Shown: positions 37,272 to 48,465 of the stretch, piece after piece
Numbering within the stretch: position 1 is the first letter of the stretch
Layout of the letters: each line of letters begins with the position of its first letter
NCBI RefSeq assembly: GCF_036021035.1
Contig: NZ_CP107930.1
Span: forward strand, 1,364,001 to 1,428,000
DNA: 64,000 bases
Source of the DNA: Kineococcus sp. NBC_00420
GTDB lineage: Bacteria > Actinomycetota > Actinomycetes > Actinomycetales > Kineococcaceae
Direction of reading: 5' to 3'
Notes under the pieces: model-generated
Database searches by the model: none
What the model saw: the letters and a program-made list of their open reading frames with translations, nothing else
Told to the model about the DNA's origin: nothing
Translations under genes and position numbers: made by a program

Positions 37272-37973
37272 TCAGTACCAGTTGCTGGACCGCGAGTGCG
37301 ACCAGGCGCTGCACGGGGAGCCGTAGCGGCTCTCGATGTAGTTCAGGCCCCAGGTGATCTGGGTGACCGGGTTGGTCTGCCAGTCCGCGGCGACCGAGGC
37401 CATCTTGGAGCCGGGGAGGGCCTGCGGGATCCCGTAGGCGCTCGAGCCGGGGTTGTCGGCCGTGTAGTCCCAGCCGCTCTCCTTGTTCCACAGCGAGTCC
37501 AGGCAGGAGAACTGCTCCTCGCCCCAGCCGCGGTCGGCGACCATGATCCTGGCGATGGACTGCGGGTCGCGCTGGGCGTTGCGGGTGGCCTCGGCGGCCG
37601 CCTGCTGGCGGGCCTGCTCCGCGAGGCGCTCGGCCTCGGCAGCGGCCTCCGCGGCCGCCTGCTCCTGGGCGACGCGCTGGTCGCTGCCCGCGCGGACACC
37701 GGCCTGCTCGAACCACGCGGTCGACGTCGCCGTCTGACGCTGCGCCTCGGCGGCCTGCAGGATGCGGTCCGGGACGGCCGCTTCGGCCTTCGGTGCCGGA
37801 CCCGACGTGAGGGCGGCACCGGCCAGGACGCACGCGGAGACCGCGACGACGCCGGGGGCGGCGATCCGGGCGAAGCGCCGACGCGACGGACGGGTGCGGC
37901 GTTCCCTGCGGGTGCTCGGTGCGGTGGTGGGGGTCTGCTCGTCCGTGAGCTCGCTGGTGCGGTGGGGCGGCAA
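37272..37973 (-). CDS. Secreted lytic transglycosylase-like cell-wall hydrolase
   Basis: About 233 residues from a TTG at 37973 (GGAAGG 6-7 nt upstream; start uncertain). A basic N-terminus leads to a signal or anchor helix (IAAPGVVAVSACVLAGAAL, near residues 38-57), then an Ala/Glu coiled coil of about 60 residues. The C-terminal SLT-like domain reads WGEEQFSCLDSLWNKESGW with the presumed catalytic Glu, NPGSSAYGIPQALPG, and ends SHSRSSNWY. It likely cleaves peptidoglycan outside the cell during growth or resuscitation. A possible riboswitch-like leader lies upstream. Confidence 0.88.
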   Translation of the reverse strand: MPPHRTSELTDEQTPTTAPSTRRERRTRPSRRRFARIAAPGVVAVSACVLAGAALTSGPAPKAEAAVPDRILQAAEAQRQTATSTAWFEQAGVRAGSDQRVAQEQAAAEAAAEAERLAEQARQQAAAEATRNAQRDPQSIARIMVADRGWGEEQFSCLDSLWNKESGWDYTADNPGSSAYGIPQALPGSKMASVAADWQTNPVTQITWGLNYIESRYGSPCSAWSHSRSSNWY

Positions 37974-38342
37974 GCCAGGCCTTCCGACGATCGCCCGGCC
38001 ACGCCCGGTCGAACACGTCCACCTCCAGCGTCGGGTCGCGTCGTTCCGCTGGGAACGCCACCGTGGGACCCGGTCGACCCGTCGGACGCTGCGTGCGTCC
38101 GGTCGGTCGAGCGCTCAGGAGGTGCTGTCGACCAGGACGGTGCCCCGCGGACGGGGGTCGAAGCAAACCGCGATCACCCGTTTCGTCACGGTGAGGTCAC
38201 GTGACCGCAACGATCCGTAGACTTTTGTGGAACATCTCACACGGTTCGTACCCCTATCGGGGGGTTTGACGCTATGAGCGCCCGGATGGTTCCCGTCACC
38301 TGGGCGAGCCTGTGGCAGGAACCACCCGTCACTCCCGTCCTC
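37974..38342 (-). promoter_or_regulatory. Leader region of the transglycosylase, possible ydaO-like element
   Basis: A 369-bp gap before the phoH stop. On the minus strand about 38185-38111 reads GAAACGGGTGATCGCGG, then GTCGACAGCACCTCCTGAGCG. This faintly resembles the ydaO (c-di-AMP) riboswitch blocks GGAACCGGGTGAATCGG and CCGACAGCTNACCTCGNAGGCG, which commonly precede cell-wall hydrolase genes in actinobacteria. A 12-bp palindrome GGTCACGTGACC lies at 38195-38206. The match is partial and unproven. Confidence 0.3.
38283..38328 (-). terminator. Imperfect hairpin after phoH
   Basis: CGGATGGTTCCCGTCAC and GTGGCAGGAACCACCCG pair at 15 of 17 positions (one wobble) around an 11-nt loop, starting 15 bp past the phoH stop on the minus strand. 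Confidence 0.6.
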
Positions 38343-39734
38343 TCAGGCCCCGAAGTCCGAGAGGAGCTCCGTCACCAGAGCCGCGACGGGCGAGCGCTCG
38401 GAGCGGGTGAGGGTCACGTGGGCGAACAGCGGGTGCCCCTTCAGCGCTTCGACGACGGCGGCGACACCGTCGTGGCGACCGACCCGCAGGTTGTCGCGCT
38501 GGGCGACGTCGTGGGTCAGGACGACCTTGGAGTTCTGCCCGATGCGGGACAGGACGGTCAGCAGCACGTTGCGTTCCAGCGACTGCGCCTCGTCGACCAC
38601 GACGTACGAGTCGTGCAGCGACCGGCCCCGGATGTGGGTCAGGGGCAGGACCTCGAGCATCCCCCGCTCCACGACCTCCTCGAGGACGTGCGGGGAGACC
38701 AGCGCCTCGAGGGTGTCGAAGACGGCCTGGCCCCAGGGCCCCATCTTCTCGGCCTCGCTGCCGGGCAGGTAGCCCAGTTCCTGGCCACCGACGGCGTAGA
38801 GCGGACGGAACACGACGACCTTGCGGTGCTCACGGCGTTCCATGACGGCCTCCAGCCCCGCGGCGAGCGCGAGCGCCGACTTCCCCGTCCCGGCCCGGCC
38901 GCCGAGGGAGACGATGCTGACGGTGGAGTCGAGCAGGGCGTCGAGGGCGATGCGCTGTTCCGCCGAGCGACCGCGGACCCCGAAGGCCTCGCGGTCGCCC
39001 TTGAGCAGCCGCAGCTGCTTGTCCGCGGTGACGCGGCCCAGCGCGTGCCCACGCGGGGAGGACAGCACGACACCGGTGTTGGCCGGCAGCTGGCGGACCT
39101 CGGCGTTCTCCAGGACGCCGTTCTCGTAGAGGGTCGCGACCTCCTCGGCGGTGGCGGTCATCTCCACCACGCCGGTCCAGCCGGAGTCGGGGGCCAGTTC
39201 GGCGCGGTACTCGTCGGCGGTCAGCCCGACCGCGGACGCCTTGATGCGCAGCGGGACGTCCTTGGAGACGACGGTGACGTCGTGCCCCTCGTCGGCGAGG
39301 TTGCGCGCCACGGCGAGGATGCGGGTGTCCCCCGCCGTCGCGAGCGGACCGTTGCGCAGCGAGGACGGCAGGCTCGAGACGTCGGAGTGGTTCAGCTCCA
39401 CCCGCAGCGTCCCGCCGAGGTCACCGACGGGGATCGGGGCGTCGAGGCGGCCGAACTCCACCCGCAGGTCGTCCAGGCGGCGCAGGGACTCGCGGGCGAA
39501 GTAGCCCAGTTCGGGGTGGTGGCGCTTGCCCTCGAGCTCGCTGACGACGACGAGCGGCAGGACGACGTCGTGCTCGGCGAAGCGGGTCAGGGCGGCGGGG
39601 TCGGAGAGGAGGACGGAGGTGTCCAGGACGAAGGTCCGGCGGGTCGGATCGGGCTTCACCGCCCCGGCACGTGCGGGGCTCCCGCTGGTCGGGACTGCGG
39701 TGTGCGGCGCGGCGGGGCTGGAGCTGGTGACCAC
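38343..39734 (-). CDS. PhoH-family protein with N-terminal PIN domain (PhoH2 type)
   Basis: About 463 residues from a GTG at 39734 (GGGAGA 6 nt upstream). Residues about 30-170 form a PIN RNase domain: [30 protein letters not shown] and [11 protein letters not shown] supply the acidic residues. Residues about 240-463 form the PhoH ATPase: [18 protein letters not shown] (Walker A), [18 protein letters not shown] and [13 protein letters not shown] (Walker B). PhoH2 proteins couple an RNA helicase to an RNase. From memory the mycobacterial counterpart is Rv1095, in the same neighbourhood as fumC and glpX. Confidence 0.93.
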   Translation of the reverse strand: MVTSSSPAAPHTAVPTSGSPARAGAVKPDPTRRTFVLDTSVLLSDPAALTRFAEHDVVLPLVVVSELEGKRHHPELGYFARESLRRLDDLRVEFGRLDAPIPVGDLGGTLRVELNHSDVSSLPSSLRNGPLATAGDTRILAVARNLADEGHDVTVVSKDVPLRIKASAVGLTADEYRAELAPDSGWTGVVEMTATAEEVATLYENGVLENAEVRQLPANTGVVLSSPRGHALGRVTADKQLRLLKGDREAFGVRGRSAEQRIALDALLDSTVSIVSLGGRAGTGKSALALAAGLEAVMERREHRKVVVFRPLYAVGGQELGYLPGSEAEKMGPWGQAVFDTLEALVSPHVLEEVVERGMLEVLPLTHIRGRSLHDSYVVVDEAQSLERNVLLTVLSRIGQNSKVVLTHDVAQRDNLRVGRHDGVAAVVEALKGHPLFAHVTLTRSERSPVAALVTELLSDFGA

Positions 39735-40056
39735 GAACGTCTCCCGTTCTCGGGAGCCCGGAGCGCGTCCACGCCCGGACCCCCCTTCAGCAGCGGCGGA
39801 CCGGGACCTCAGGTCACCCTGCGGGCGACCCGGGACCGGGCCTCCCCGCTGCGCTGGACAGCACGCACGGCGACCTCCCGAGCGGGTGGCGGACGCCACC
39901 CGGCTGAAGCCGACGCTATCCCCCGCAGGCCGGCGAACGGGGGCGAACACGCTGCCCGACACACGAACGGAGGTGACGAGTCGGTGACCGGCCGGTGACG
40001 TGATGGCGTGGCGACGCGATGACGCGATGACGTGGTGACGCGGCGGCCGCCGGCCC
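39735..40056. other. Intergenic region between phoH and the prenyl transferase, with degenerate repeats
   Basis: A 322-bp gap. From about 39984 to 40045 short units resembling GTGACGCGATGACG recur (GGTGACGTGATGG, GCGACGCGATGACG, CGATGACGTGGTGACG) without coding potential. A CGGCGGCCGCCG palindrome (40041-40052) lies just past the prenyl transferase stop and might be a weak terminator. It also holds the phoH promoter; nothing else is recognised. Confidence 0.45.
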
Positions 40057-40818
40057 TCAGGCGCCGTAGCGCCGTTCGCGCGCGGCGTAGGCGCGCAGCG
40101 CCCGCAGGAAGTCGACCTTGCGGAAGTCGGGCCAGAGCACCTCGGTGAAGAAGAACTCCGAGTGCGCGCTCTGCCACAGCAGGAACCCGGACAGCCGCTG
40201 CTCGCCGGACGTCCGGATGACGAGGTCGGGGTCGGGCTGGCCCTTGGTGTAGAGGTGCGCGGCGATGTGCTCGACGTCCAGGACCTCGGCCAGCTCCTCC
40301 AGCGAAGTCCCCTTCGCGGCGTGCTCCAGCAGCAGTGCGCGGACGGCGGCGGCGATCTCCTGCCGGCCGCCGTAGCCGATGGCGACGTTCACGACCCCGG
40401 AGGTGATGCCGGCGGTGGCCTCGGCGAGCTCGCGCAACCGGGCCGCGCTCGGATCGGGCAGCAGGTCCAGGGAGCCGACCGGGTGGACCTTCCAGCGCGT
40501 GGTCGCGGCCACCCGGGCCACGGCGTCCTCGACGATCTCGATGAGGGGTTCGAGTTCCTCGGCCGCGCGGTTGAGGTTGTCGGTGGAGAGGAGGTAGAGG
40601 GTCACGACCTCGATGCCCTCCTCGGCGCACCAGTCCATGACCTCGACGACCTTGTCGGCGCCGGCGCGGTGGCCGTGCGAGCTGGGCGCGCCGAAGGCCT
40701 TGGCCCAGCGACGGTTCCCGTCGAGGATGATCCCCACGTGACGGGGCAGCGCGTCGGAGTCGAGCGACCGTTCCAGCCGCCGCCCGTACGCGCTGTAGAG
40801 GAGATCACGGAGGCCCAT
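40057..40818 (-). CDS. Cis-isoprenyl diphosphate synthase (UppS family)
   Basis: A 253-residue protein: [18 protein letters not shown] with the catalytic Asp near residue 34, [35 protein letters not shown] and the C-terminal [18 protein letters not shown] plus [13 protein letters not shown]. It condenses IPP units in Z configuration. The mycobacterial homologue in this neighbourhood (Rv1086, from memory) makes short-chain Z,E-farnesyl diphosphate rather than the C50 lipid carrier, so product length is open. Supplies lipid carriers for cell-wall and glycan synthesis, fed by IspH. Confidence 0.92.
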   Translation of the reverse strand: MGLRDLLYSAYGRRLERSLDSDALPRHVGIILDGNRRWAKAFGAPSSHGHRAGADKVVEVMDWCAEEGIEVVTLYLLSTDNLNRAAEELEPLIEIVEDAVARVAATTRWKVHPVGSLDLLPDPSAARLRELAEATAGITSGVVNVAIGYGGRQEIAAAVRALLLEHAAKGTSLEELAEVLDVEHIAAHLYTKGQPDPDLVIRTSGEQRLSGFLLWQSAHSEFFFTEVLWPDFRKVDFLRALRAYAARERRYGA

Positions 40819-40875
40819 CGGCGCTCACCGTATACCTCGGCGTGAACGCTCCCACGCCCGGTCGTGTGGCGATCC

Positions 40876-40906
40876 TTGACCGCGTGCCGACAGCGTCGAC
40901 TACGCT
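40876..40906 (+). promoter_or_regulatory. Candidate sigma-70-type promoter of the orphan binding protein gene
   Basis: TTGACC (40876-40881) and TACGCT (40901-40906) with a 19-nt spacer, about 95 bp before the start codon. Downstream the leader holds a GGACCGAC/GTCGGTCC hairpin (40911-40932). Confidence 0.45.
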
Positions 40907-40962
40907 CGCAGGACCGACGAGGACGTCGGTCCTCCAGGGGCTGCGGCCCGCGGAGGCGCAAC

Positions 40963-40980
40963 AGCCGCGACGTCGCGGCT
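40963..40980. promoter_or_regulatory. 18-bp perfect palindrome upstream of the orphan binding protein gene
   Basis: AGCCGCGACGTCGCGGCT, 18 bp before the start codon at 40999. The position, between the candidate promoter and the ribosome site, fits a repressor operator or a leader hairpin that could mask translation. Confidence 0.45.
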
Positions 40981-40998
40981 CGGCACACCGGAGACCCC

Positions 40999-42333
40999 AT
41001 GGCCACGACGTCCCGTCGCTCCCTCCTCACCCTCGCCCTCGCGGCCCCGTTCGGCGTCGGCGTGCTGACCGCCTGCGGGGACAGCGGCCCCGGGCAGGCC
41101 GCCGGCAGCAGCGGCGGGGGGGACGGCACCACCATCTGGATCCTGACCGGCCAGCCCGCCGAGGGGATCCGCACCGACTCGATCAAGGCGTTCAACAAGG
41201 CGAACCCCGACAGCGAACTGACGATGTCGTCGTTCCAGAACGACGCGTTCAAGTCGAAGATCCGGACCGCCATCGGGGCGAACCAGGGCCCGACGATCAT
41301 CTGGACCTGGGGCGGTGGCGGTCTGCGCAACTACGTGGAGGCCTCCCAGGTCGAGGACCTGACGTCGTTCTTCAGCGAGAACGCGGACCTGAAGAGCAAG
41401 CTGTTCGAGAGCGCCTTCGGGGCCGCGACGGTGGACGACAAGATCTACGCCGTCCCCTGCGAGAACGTCTCGCCGATCGTCATGTTCTACAACAAGACCC
41501 TGTTCGCGAAGGTCGGCAAGGACATCCCCACCACCTGGGAGGAGGTCATGGCCCTCCTCCCCGTGTTCAACGCCGCGGGCATCGCACCGTTCTCCCTGGG
41601 CGGGCAGTCGCGCTGGACGAACATGATGTGGCTGGAGTTCCTCTTCGACCGCATCGGTGGTGCGGAACTCTTCCAGTCGATCTACGAGGGGAAGCCGGAC
41701 GCCTGGTCGCAGCCCGCCGCGATCGAGGCGCTGACCAAGGTCCAGGACCTGGTGAAGGCCGACGGGTTCATCAAGGGTTTCGCCTCCATCACCGCCGACT
41801 CCAACGCCGACCAGGCCCTGCTCTACACGGGCAAGGCCGCGATGATGCTGCACGGAGCGTGGACCTACGCGTCGATGAAGACCGACGGCGGCGACTTCGT
41901 GTCCAAGGGGAACCTGGCCTGGTCGACCTTCCCGACGGTCGAGGGCGGTGCGGGCGACCCGACGAACACCGTCGGCAACCCGTCCTCGTACTACGCGCTC
42001 TCCTCGAAGGCGAGCGACGCGGCCAAGACCGCGGCGAAGAAGTTCTTCGCGGAGGGCCTGGTCACCGACGCGACGGCCAAGGCCTGGGTCGACAGCGGCT
42101 CGGTACCCATCGTCAACGGCTCGGACAGCATGTTCGCCGGGTCGGACGACGAGAAGTGGCTGCAGTTCGTCTACGACACGGCGTCCGGGGCGAAGACCTT
42201 CCAGCAGTCCTGGGACCAGGCGCTCTCCCCCACCGAGGCCGAGACGCTGCTCGACAACATCGAGAAGCTCTTCGGCCTGGCGATCACCCCCGAGGAGTTC
42301 GCGGCGAACATGAACGCCGCTCTCGGTTCCTGA
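40999..42333 (+). CDS. Orphan sugar-binding lipoprotein (SBP family 1)
   Basis: A 444-residue lipoprotein; ATG at 40999 with GGAGA 5 nt upstream. The N-terminus SRRSLLTLALAAPFGVGVLTAC combines a Tat-like SRRS with lipobox LTAC. The mature protein has family-1 features: KAFNKANPDSELTMSSFQN, PSVMFYNKTLF-like IVMFYNKTLFAKVGKDIPTT, WEEVMALLPVFNAAGI and YTGKAAMMLHGAW. Likely binds an oligosaccharide or polyol. No permease or ATPase genes are adjacent, so it must use a transporter encoded elsewhere, or act as a sensor. Confidence 0.88.
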   Translation: MATTSRRSLLTLALAAPFGVGVLTACGDSGPGQAAGSSGGGDGTTIWILTGQPAEGIRTDSIKAFNKANPDSELTMSSFQNDAFKSKIRTAIGANQGPTIIWTWGGGGLRNYVEASQVEDLTSFFSENADLKSKLFESAFGAATVDDKIYAVPCENVSPIVMFYNKTLFAKVGKDIPTTWEEVMALLPVFNAAGIAPFSLGGQSRWTNMMWLEFLFDRIGGAELFQSIYEGKPDAWSQPAAIEALTKVQDLVKADGFIKGFASITADSNADQALLYTGKAAMMLHGAWTYASMKTDGGDFVSKGNLAWSTFPTVEGGAGDPTNTVGNPSSYYALSSKASDAAKTAAKKFFAEGLVTDATAKAWVDSGSVPIVNGSDSMFAGSDDEKWLQFVYDTASGAKTFQQSWDQALSPTEAETLLDNIEKLFGLAITPEEFAANMNAALGS

Positions 42334-42379
42334 GCACGGGCGGTCTCGTGGGCACAGGTCCGGCACGTACCGTCGCGAC

Positions 42380-43049
42380 ATGACGGTGGACCTCCCCCAC
42401 GAGACCGCGGCGGCGCGCGCCAGGCTGAAACCCCGACTGCGGGGGTGGCTGCACGCCGGGACGTTCCCCGCGGTGCTCGTCGCGGGGACCGCCCTCGTCT
42501 GCCTGGCCCCGACCCCGAGGACCCGGGTCGCCACCCTGGTCTTCGCGCTCACCGCGGCCCTGATGTTCGGCACCAGCGCGGTCTACCACCGCGGGACGTG
42601 GTCGCCCCGCGCGGAGGCCGTGCTGCGGCGCATGGACCACAGCAACATCTTCCTGCTCATCGCCGGCACGTACACCCCGCTGGCGGTGGCCACCCTGCCG
42701 GAGGGCAGGGCGCGGTTCCTGCTCGTCCTGGTCTGGGCCGGGGCGCTGGCCGGGGTGGCGTTCCGGGTGTTCTGGATCGGTGCGCCCCGGTGGCTCTACA
42801 CCCCCACGTACGTGGCGCTCGGCTGGGTGGCCGTCGGGTACCTGCCCGCGTTCGGGAGGGGCGGCGGGATGGCCGTCGCGGTGCTGGTGGGCGTCGGCGG
42901 GCTGCTCTACTGCCTCGGTGCCCTCGCCTACGGCACGAAGCGCCCGAACCCGAGTCCCCGCTGGTTCGGGTTCCACGAGGTGTTCCACGCCTTCACCGTC
43001 GTCGCCTTCGCGGCGCACTACGTCGCCATCTCGCTGGCGACCTACCGGG

Positions 43050-43060
<11 letters not shown>
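42380..43060 (+). CDS. Hemolysin III family (PAQR-type) membrane protein
   Basis: A 226-residue protein with seven predicted helices. The PAQR/HlyIII metal motifs are present: [30 protein letters not shown] and [19 protein letters not shown] near the C-terminus (three His of the zinc site). Bacterial members are ceramidase-like hydrolase candidates; their physiological role is unclear despite the name. The 3' end overlaps the convergent DUF255 gene by 11 bp. The mycobacterial region has the same neighbour (Rv1085c, from memory). Confidence 0.92.
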
Positions 43061-45113
<2,053 letters not shown>

Positions 45114-45224
45114 GGTGTCACGCCCCTCCCCCGCGGGCTCGCCGACGGCGGCGGGGACGGGCGGCGGCAAGGGCGGGCGCGCAGGGCCCGACCCGCCTCC
45201 CGGGGCAGCCGGTAGCGTCTCCCC

Positions 45225-45644
45225 GTGACCGATCCGCTCCCCGTCGCCGGGCTCACGTTCCACCACGTCGGCGTCGCCTGCCGCGACCTGGACCGGGAGC
45301 AGGCCGGGTACGCACTCCTCGGCTACACCCCGGAGGGTCCCGACTTCGAGGACCCGACGCAGGGCGTCCGGGGCCGCTTCCTCGTCGCACCGGGACAGCC
45401 GCGCGTCGAGCTCCTCGTGAACCTCGTGGGCAGCACGACGCTGGACCCGTGGCTGAAGGGGCCGGCCCGGATCTACCAGCAGGCCTACGAGACGCCCACC
45501 TTCGACGACAGCGTCGCGCAGTTCCAGGCCGTGGGGGCGCGGGTGGTCTCGCCGCCGGTCCCGGCCGTCGCGTTCGGGGGCCGACGGATCTGCTTCGTCA
45601 TGCTGCGGACGATGACGCTGGTCGAACTGGTCGAGGCACCGTGA
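45225..45644 (+). CDS. VOC/glyoxalase superfamily protein
   Basis: A 139-residue protein from a GTG at 45225: [20 protein letters not shown] supplies the first metal-binding His; [17 protein letters not shown] and the final [14 protein letters not shown] give the terminal Glu. The layout is close to methylmalonyl-CoA epimerase or lactoylglutathione lyase. The GTG of the next gene overlaps its stop, so it is coupled to a sugar-type dehydrogenase; the pair may handle a polyketide or sugar intermediate (inference). Confidence 0.85.
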   Translation: MTDPLPVAGLTFHHVGVACRDLDREQAGYALLGYTPEGPDFEDPTQGVRGRFLVAPGQPRVELLVNLVGSTTLDPWLKGPARIYQQAYETPTFDDSVAQFQAVGARVVSPPVPAVAFGGRRICFVMLRTMTLVELVEAP

Positions 45645-46573
45645 GCGCGCCGGTGCGCTTCGGTGTCCTGGGCACCGGGTACTGGGCCCGCACGTGTCAC
45701 GGCACGGCGCTGCAGGAGCACCCGGACGTGGAACTGGTGGGGTTCCACGGGCGCGACCTCGCGAAGGCCCGCGCGGCGGCGGACGAGTACGGCGGCTCCG
45801 GGTTCGACGACCTCGACGCGTTCCTCGACGCCGTCGACGCGGTGACCATCGCCCTGCCCCCCGACGTCCAGGCCCCGTTGGCCGCCGCCGCGGCACGGCG
45901 CGGCAGGCACCTGCTCCTCGAGAAACCGCTGTCCTTCGACCTGGCCGCGGCCGACGACGTCGTCGCGGCGACCCGGGAGACGGGCGTCGCCTCGATCACC
46001 TACCTGACCTACCTGTTCCAGCCGGACATCACCGACTGGCTGGCGCGGATGCGGGAACTCGCGGACGAGCACGGCCCGTGGGAGGGCGGGGTGTTCCGGT
46101 GGGCGGGGAGCATCGACACTCCGGGGAACCCGTACGGCGACTCCCCGTGGCGCCGGGCGAGCCTGGGGTCCTGGGACACCGGACCGCACGCGCTGTCGAT
46201 CGTCCACGAACTCTTCGGCCCGGTGAGCCGCGTCGCCGCCGGACGGGGCGTGCGCGACGCCGTGACCGTCTCGCTGGAACACGCGAACGGGGCCGGCACG
46301 CAACTGTCGTTGACCCTCACCGCGCCCCCGGGAACGGGCGGGTCCTCCGCGACCGTCTGGGGCCCGGGCGGCAGGCACGAGCTACCCCGTTTCCACGGGA
46401 CCCCGCAGGAAGGTCTCCGCCGCGCCGTGGACCGGCTGCGCGCCGCGGCGGAGACCGGGGTCGCCGACCCGCTGGACGTCACCGCCGCCCGTGCGGTGGT
46501 CGCGGTGCTGGCCGCGGTCGAGGAGCACCTGGCCCGTCCCGACCACGCGACCGCGGTGCGGGCTCAGCCCTGA
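45641..46573 (+). CDS. Gfo/Idh/MocA-family oxidoreductase
   Basis: A 310-residue protein, GTG at 45641 overlapping the VOC stop. N-terminal Rossmann motif [30 protein letters not shown] and the conserved [19 protein letters not shown] (the EKP lysine near residue 90). C-terminal domain: [20 protein letters not shown], then [17 protein letters not shown] with the catalytic D-x-x-x-H. NAD(P)-dependent oxidation or reduction of a sugar, inositol or similar substrate. Confidence 0.9.
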   Translation: MSAPVRFGVLGTGYWARTCHGTALQEHPDVELVGFHGRDLAKARAAADEYGGSGFDDLDAFLDAVDAVTIALPPDVQAPLAAAAARRGRHLLLEKPLSFDLAAADDVVAATRETGVASITYLTYLFQPDITDWLARMRELADEHGPWEGGVFRWAGSIDTPGNPYGDSPWRRASLGSWDTGPHALSIVHELFGPVSRVAAGRGVRDAVTVSLEHANGAGTQLSLTLTAPPGTGGSSATVWGPGGRHELPRFHGTPQEGLRRAVDRLRAAAETGVADPLDVTAARAVVAVLAAVEEHLARPDHATAVRAQP

Positions 46574-46866
46574 GCCGGGGGTTCCTCGTCGCCGGCGGAG
46601 GCGTCGGCGGCGTGGGCGCGTCGCACCGCGACCTCCTCGGACTCGGCGGCGGCGCGTTCGGCCTCCGCCTCCTCCTCGAGGCGCGCGCGCTGGTTCACCG
46701 AGCGCACCCGCCGGGCCATGCTGCGGCCCAGCAGGTACACGGCGAGCGCCAGGAAGAACAGCGCCAGGAAACCCCACAACCCAGGGGTGACCAGGTTCGC
46801 GTCGACCGTCTTGGTCGTCGTCGACGTGGGCGACGGGGTCGCCGCCATCAGCAGGGCGGTGATCAC
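46564..46866 (-). CDS. Small membrane protein coupled to mca
   Basis: A 100-residue protein whose GTG at 46866 overlaps the mca stop (GTGA). After a short Thr/Ser-rich stretch comes a single helix, TPGLWGFLALFFLALAVYLL, then a basic and Glu/Ala-rich cytoplasmic tail (RARLEEEAEAERAAAESEE). Known only as a conserved membrane protein beside mca in actinobacteria (Rv1081c, from memory). Function unknown; the coupling suggests a role linked to mycothiol detoxification or simple co-transcription. Confidence 0.8.
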   Translation of the reverse strand: MITALLMAATPSPTSTTTKTVDANLVTPGLWGFLALFFLALAVYLLGRSMARRVRSVNQRARLEEEAEAERAAAESEEVAVRRAHAADASAGDEEPPAQG

Positions 46867-47759
46867 GCGCCGTCCCGCAGCCCGGCGAACAGGTCGTCCT
46901 CGGGGGTCGTCGTGGGGACGTGGCTCAACGCGAGGTGGTAGTCCTCGGTCGGCCACAGGTCGCGCTGGAGTTCCATCGGGACCCCGAAGAACCAGCCGTC
47001 GGGATCGATCTGGGTGGCGTGCGCGAGCAGCGCCCGGTCCCGGGTCTCGAAGAAGTCCGCGCACTCGATCCGGGTGGTGATCTCGAGTTCGGTGCGCTTC
47101 GGGGCGTCGGGGTTCGCCGCCTCGTCGTCCATGCGCTGGATCCACTCCGCGAAGGGCGATTCCTTGCCCTGGGCGAGCAGCGCCTCGTGGAAGGTGCGCA
47201 TCCGGGCCCGGGAGAAGTTCGCGTGGTAGTAGAGCTTGGAGATCTGCCACGGTTCCCCGGCCTGCGGGAACCTCGCCGGGTCCGCGGCGGCGTCGAAGGC
47301 GGCGCGGGAGACGACGTGGGTCATGATGTGGTCCGGGTGCGGGTAGCCGCCCGACTCGTCGTAGGTCGTCATCACGTGCGGACGGAACTCGCGCACGACG
47401 TGGACCAGCGCGTCGACGGTGAACTCCTCTGGGGTCAGCGCGAAGCACCCGCTCGGCAGCGGGGGCAGCGGGTCGCCCTCGGGCAACCCGGAGTCGACGT
47501 AGCCGAGCCAGCGGTGCTGCACCCCGAGGATGCGCGCGGCCTCGGCCATCTCGTGGCGGCGGTACTCGCCCATGTCCCGCAGCAGGGACGCGTTCTCCTT
47601 CAGCCGCGGGTTCAGCACGTCGCCGCGCTCCCCGCCGGTGCACGAGACGACCAGCACCTCGACCCCCTCGGAGACGTAGCGCGCCATCGAGGCCGCACCC
47701 TTGCTCGACTCGTCGTCCGGGTGGGCGTGCACAGCCATCAGCCGCAACGTCTCCGCCAC
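46863..47759 (-). CDS. mca: Mycothiol S-conjugate amidase Mca
   Basis: A 298-residue PIG-L family amidase from a GTG at 47759 (GAGGGATCAAG upstream; the frame opens to 47870). Signatures: [56 protein letters not shown] with the zinc-binding His pair, and KLYYHANFSRARM. Mca cleaves mycothiol conjugates of toxins to release mercapturates for export. The SSKGA and DVLNP details fit Mca rather than MshB. It is followed, with a 4-nt overlap, by the small membrane protein, as in mycobacteria. Confidence 0.95.
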   Translation of the reverse strand: MAETLRLMAVHAHPDDESSKGAASMARYVSEGVEVLVVSCTGGERGDVLNPRLKENASLLRDMGEYRRHEMAEAARILGVQHRWLGYVDSGLPEGDPLPPLPSGCFALTPEEFTVDALVHVVREFRPHVMTTYDESGGYPHPDHIMTHVVSRAAFDAAADPARFPQAGEPWQISKLYYHANFSRARMRTFHEALLAQGKESPFAEWIQRMDDEAANPDAPKRTELEITTRIECADFFETRDRALLAHATQIDPDGWFFGVPMELQRDLWPTEDYHLALSHVPTTTPEDDLFAGLRDGA

Positions 47760-47897
47760 CTTGATCCCTCTTCCCCGTGTACCTGTCGCCCTCTGCGTCC
47801 CCTCCCGCGCCGGGCGGGTGGGACGATCGGGGTCCATCCTCGCCGATCCGTCCCGCCCCGCGAGCACCACCCTCGCCCGTCACCCCAGGAGCTCACC

Positions 47898-48332
47898 GTG
47901 TCCAGCCGCCAGGCGCCCCGGGACCTTCCCCCCGACGTGCTCGCGCAACGCTACGGACGTCGTCCCCGGCGCACCGGCAGGCCCTGGTACCGCAGCCCGG
48001 TGCGCCTCGGCGCCGCGATCGTCGGTGCGGTGCTGGTCATCGCCTACGGCGTCTGGATCTCGGTGGCGCAGTCCTCGGGCGCGGCGTACCAGGAGATCAG
48101 CCACACCATCGTCGACGACCGGACCGCCGAGATCCGCTTCAGCGTGACCCGCGAGCCGGGGACGGCCGTGCGCTGCCAGGTGCACGCCCTCGACGACGGG
48201 TCCTCCGAGGTGGGGCTGCTGCAGGTCGACGTCCCCGCCTCGAACGAGCGCGACGTCCAGGAGTCGGTGCAGGTCAGGACGACGTCGCGGGCCGTGACGG
48301 TGGGCGTGGAGTCCTGCAGCACGGTGGAGTAG
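47898..48332 (+). CDS. DUF4307 membrane-anchored protein
   Basis: A 144-residue protein, GTG at 47898 with AGGAG 6 nt upstream. A basic N-terminus (LAQRYGRRPRRTGRPWY) precedes one transmembrane helix (LGAAIVGAVLVIAYGVWISVA, near residues 37-57). The outer domain has FSVTREPGTAVRCQVHALDD and ends VGVESCSTVE; two cysteines could pair. Actinobacterial family of unknown function, divergent from mca and upstream of greA, a conserved arrangement. Confidence 0.88.
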   Translation: MSSRQAPRDLPPDVLAQRYGRRPRRTGRPWYRSPVRLGAAIVGAVLVIAYGVWISVAQSSGAAYQEISHTIVDDRTAEIRFSVTREPGTAVRCQVHALDDGSSEVGLLQVDVPASNERDVQESVQVRTTSRAVTVGVESCSTVE

Positions 48333-48371
48333 CAGTGGAGCCGTCCCGGTTCGAGGACTAAGCTGGCCCAT

Positions 48372-48412
48372 TCGAGTCGCTCGCTCCCGCGGTCGCGGGG
48401 CCGGCGACTCGA
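48372..48412 (+). terminator. Branched hairpin between DUF4307 gene and greA
   Basis: TCGAGTCGC and GCGACTCGA enclose a second stem (CCCGC/GCGGG) and are followed by TTGTTT, close to a classic intrinsic terminator. Could alternatively be part of the greA leader. Confidence 0.55.
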
Positions 48413-48465
48413 TTGTTTGCGGGAGGGCACCAGGCCCGCCCGGGGCACGTGACAGGGAGCAGACC

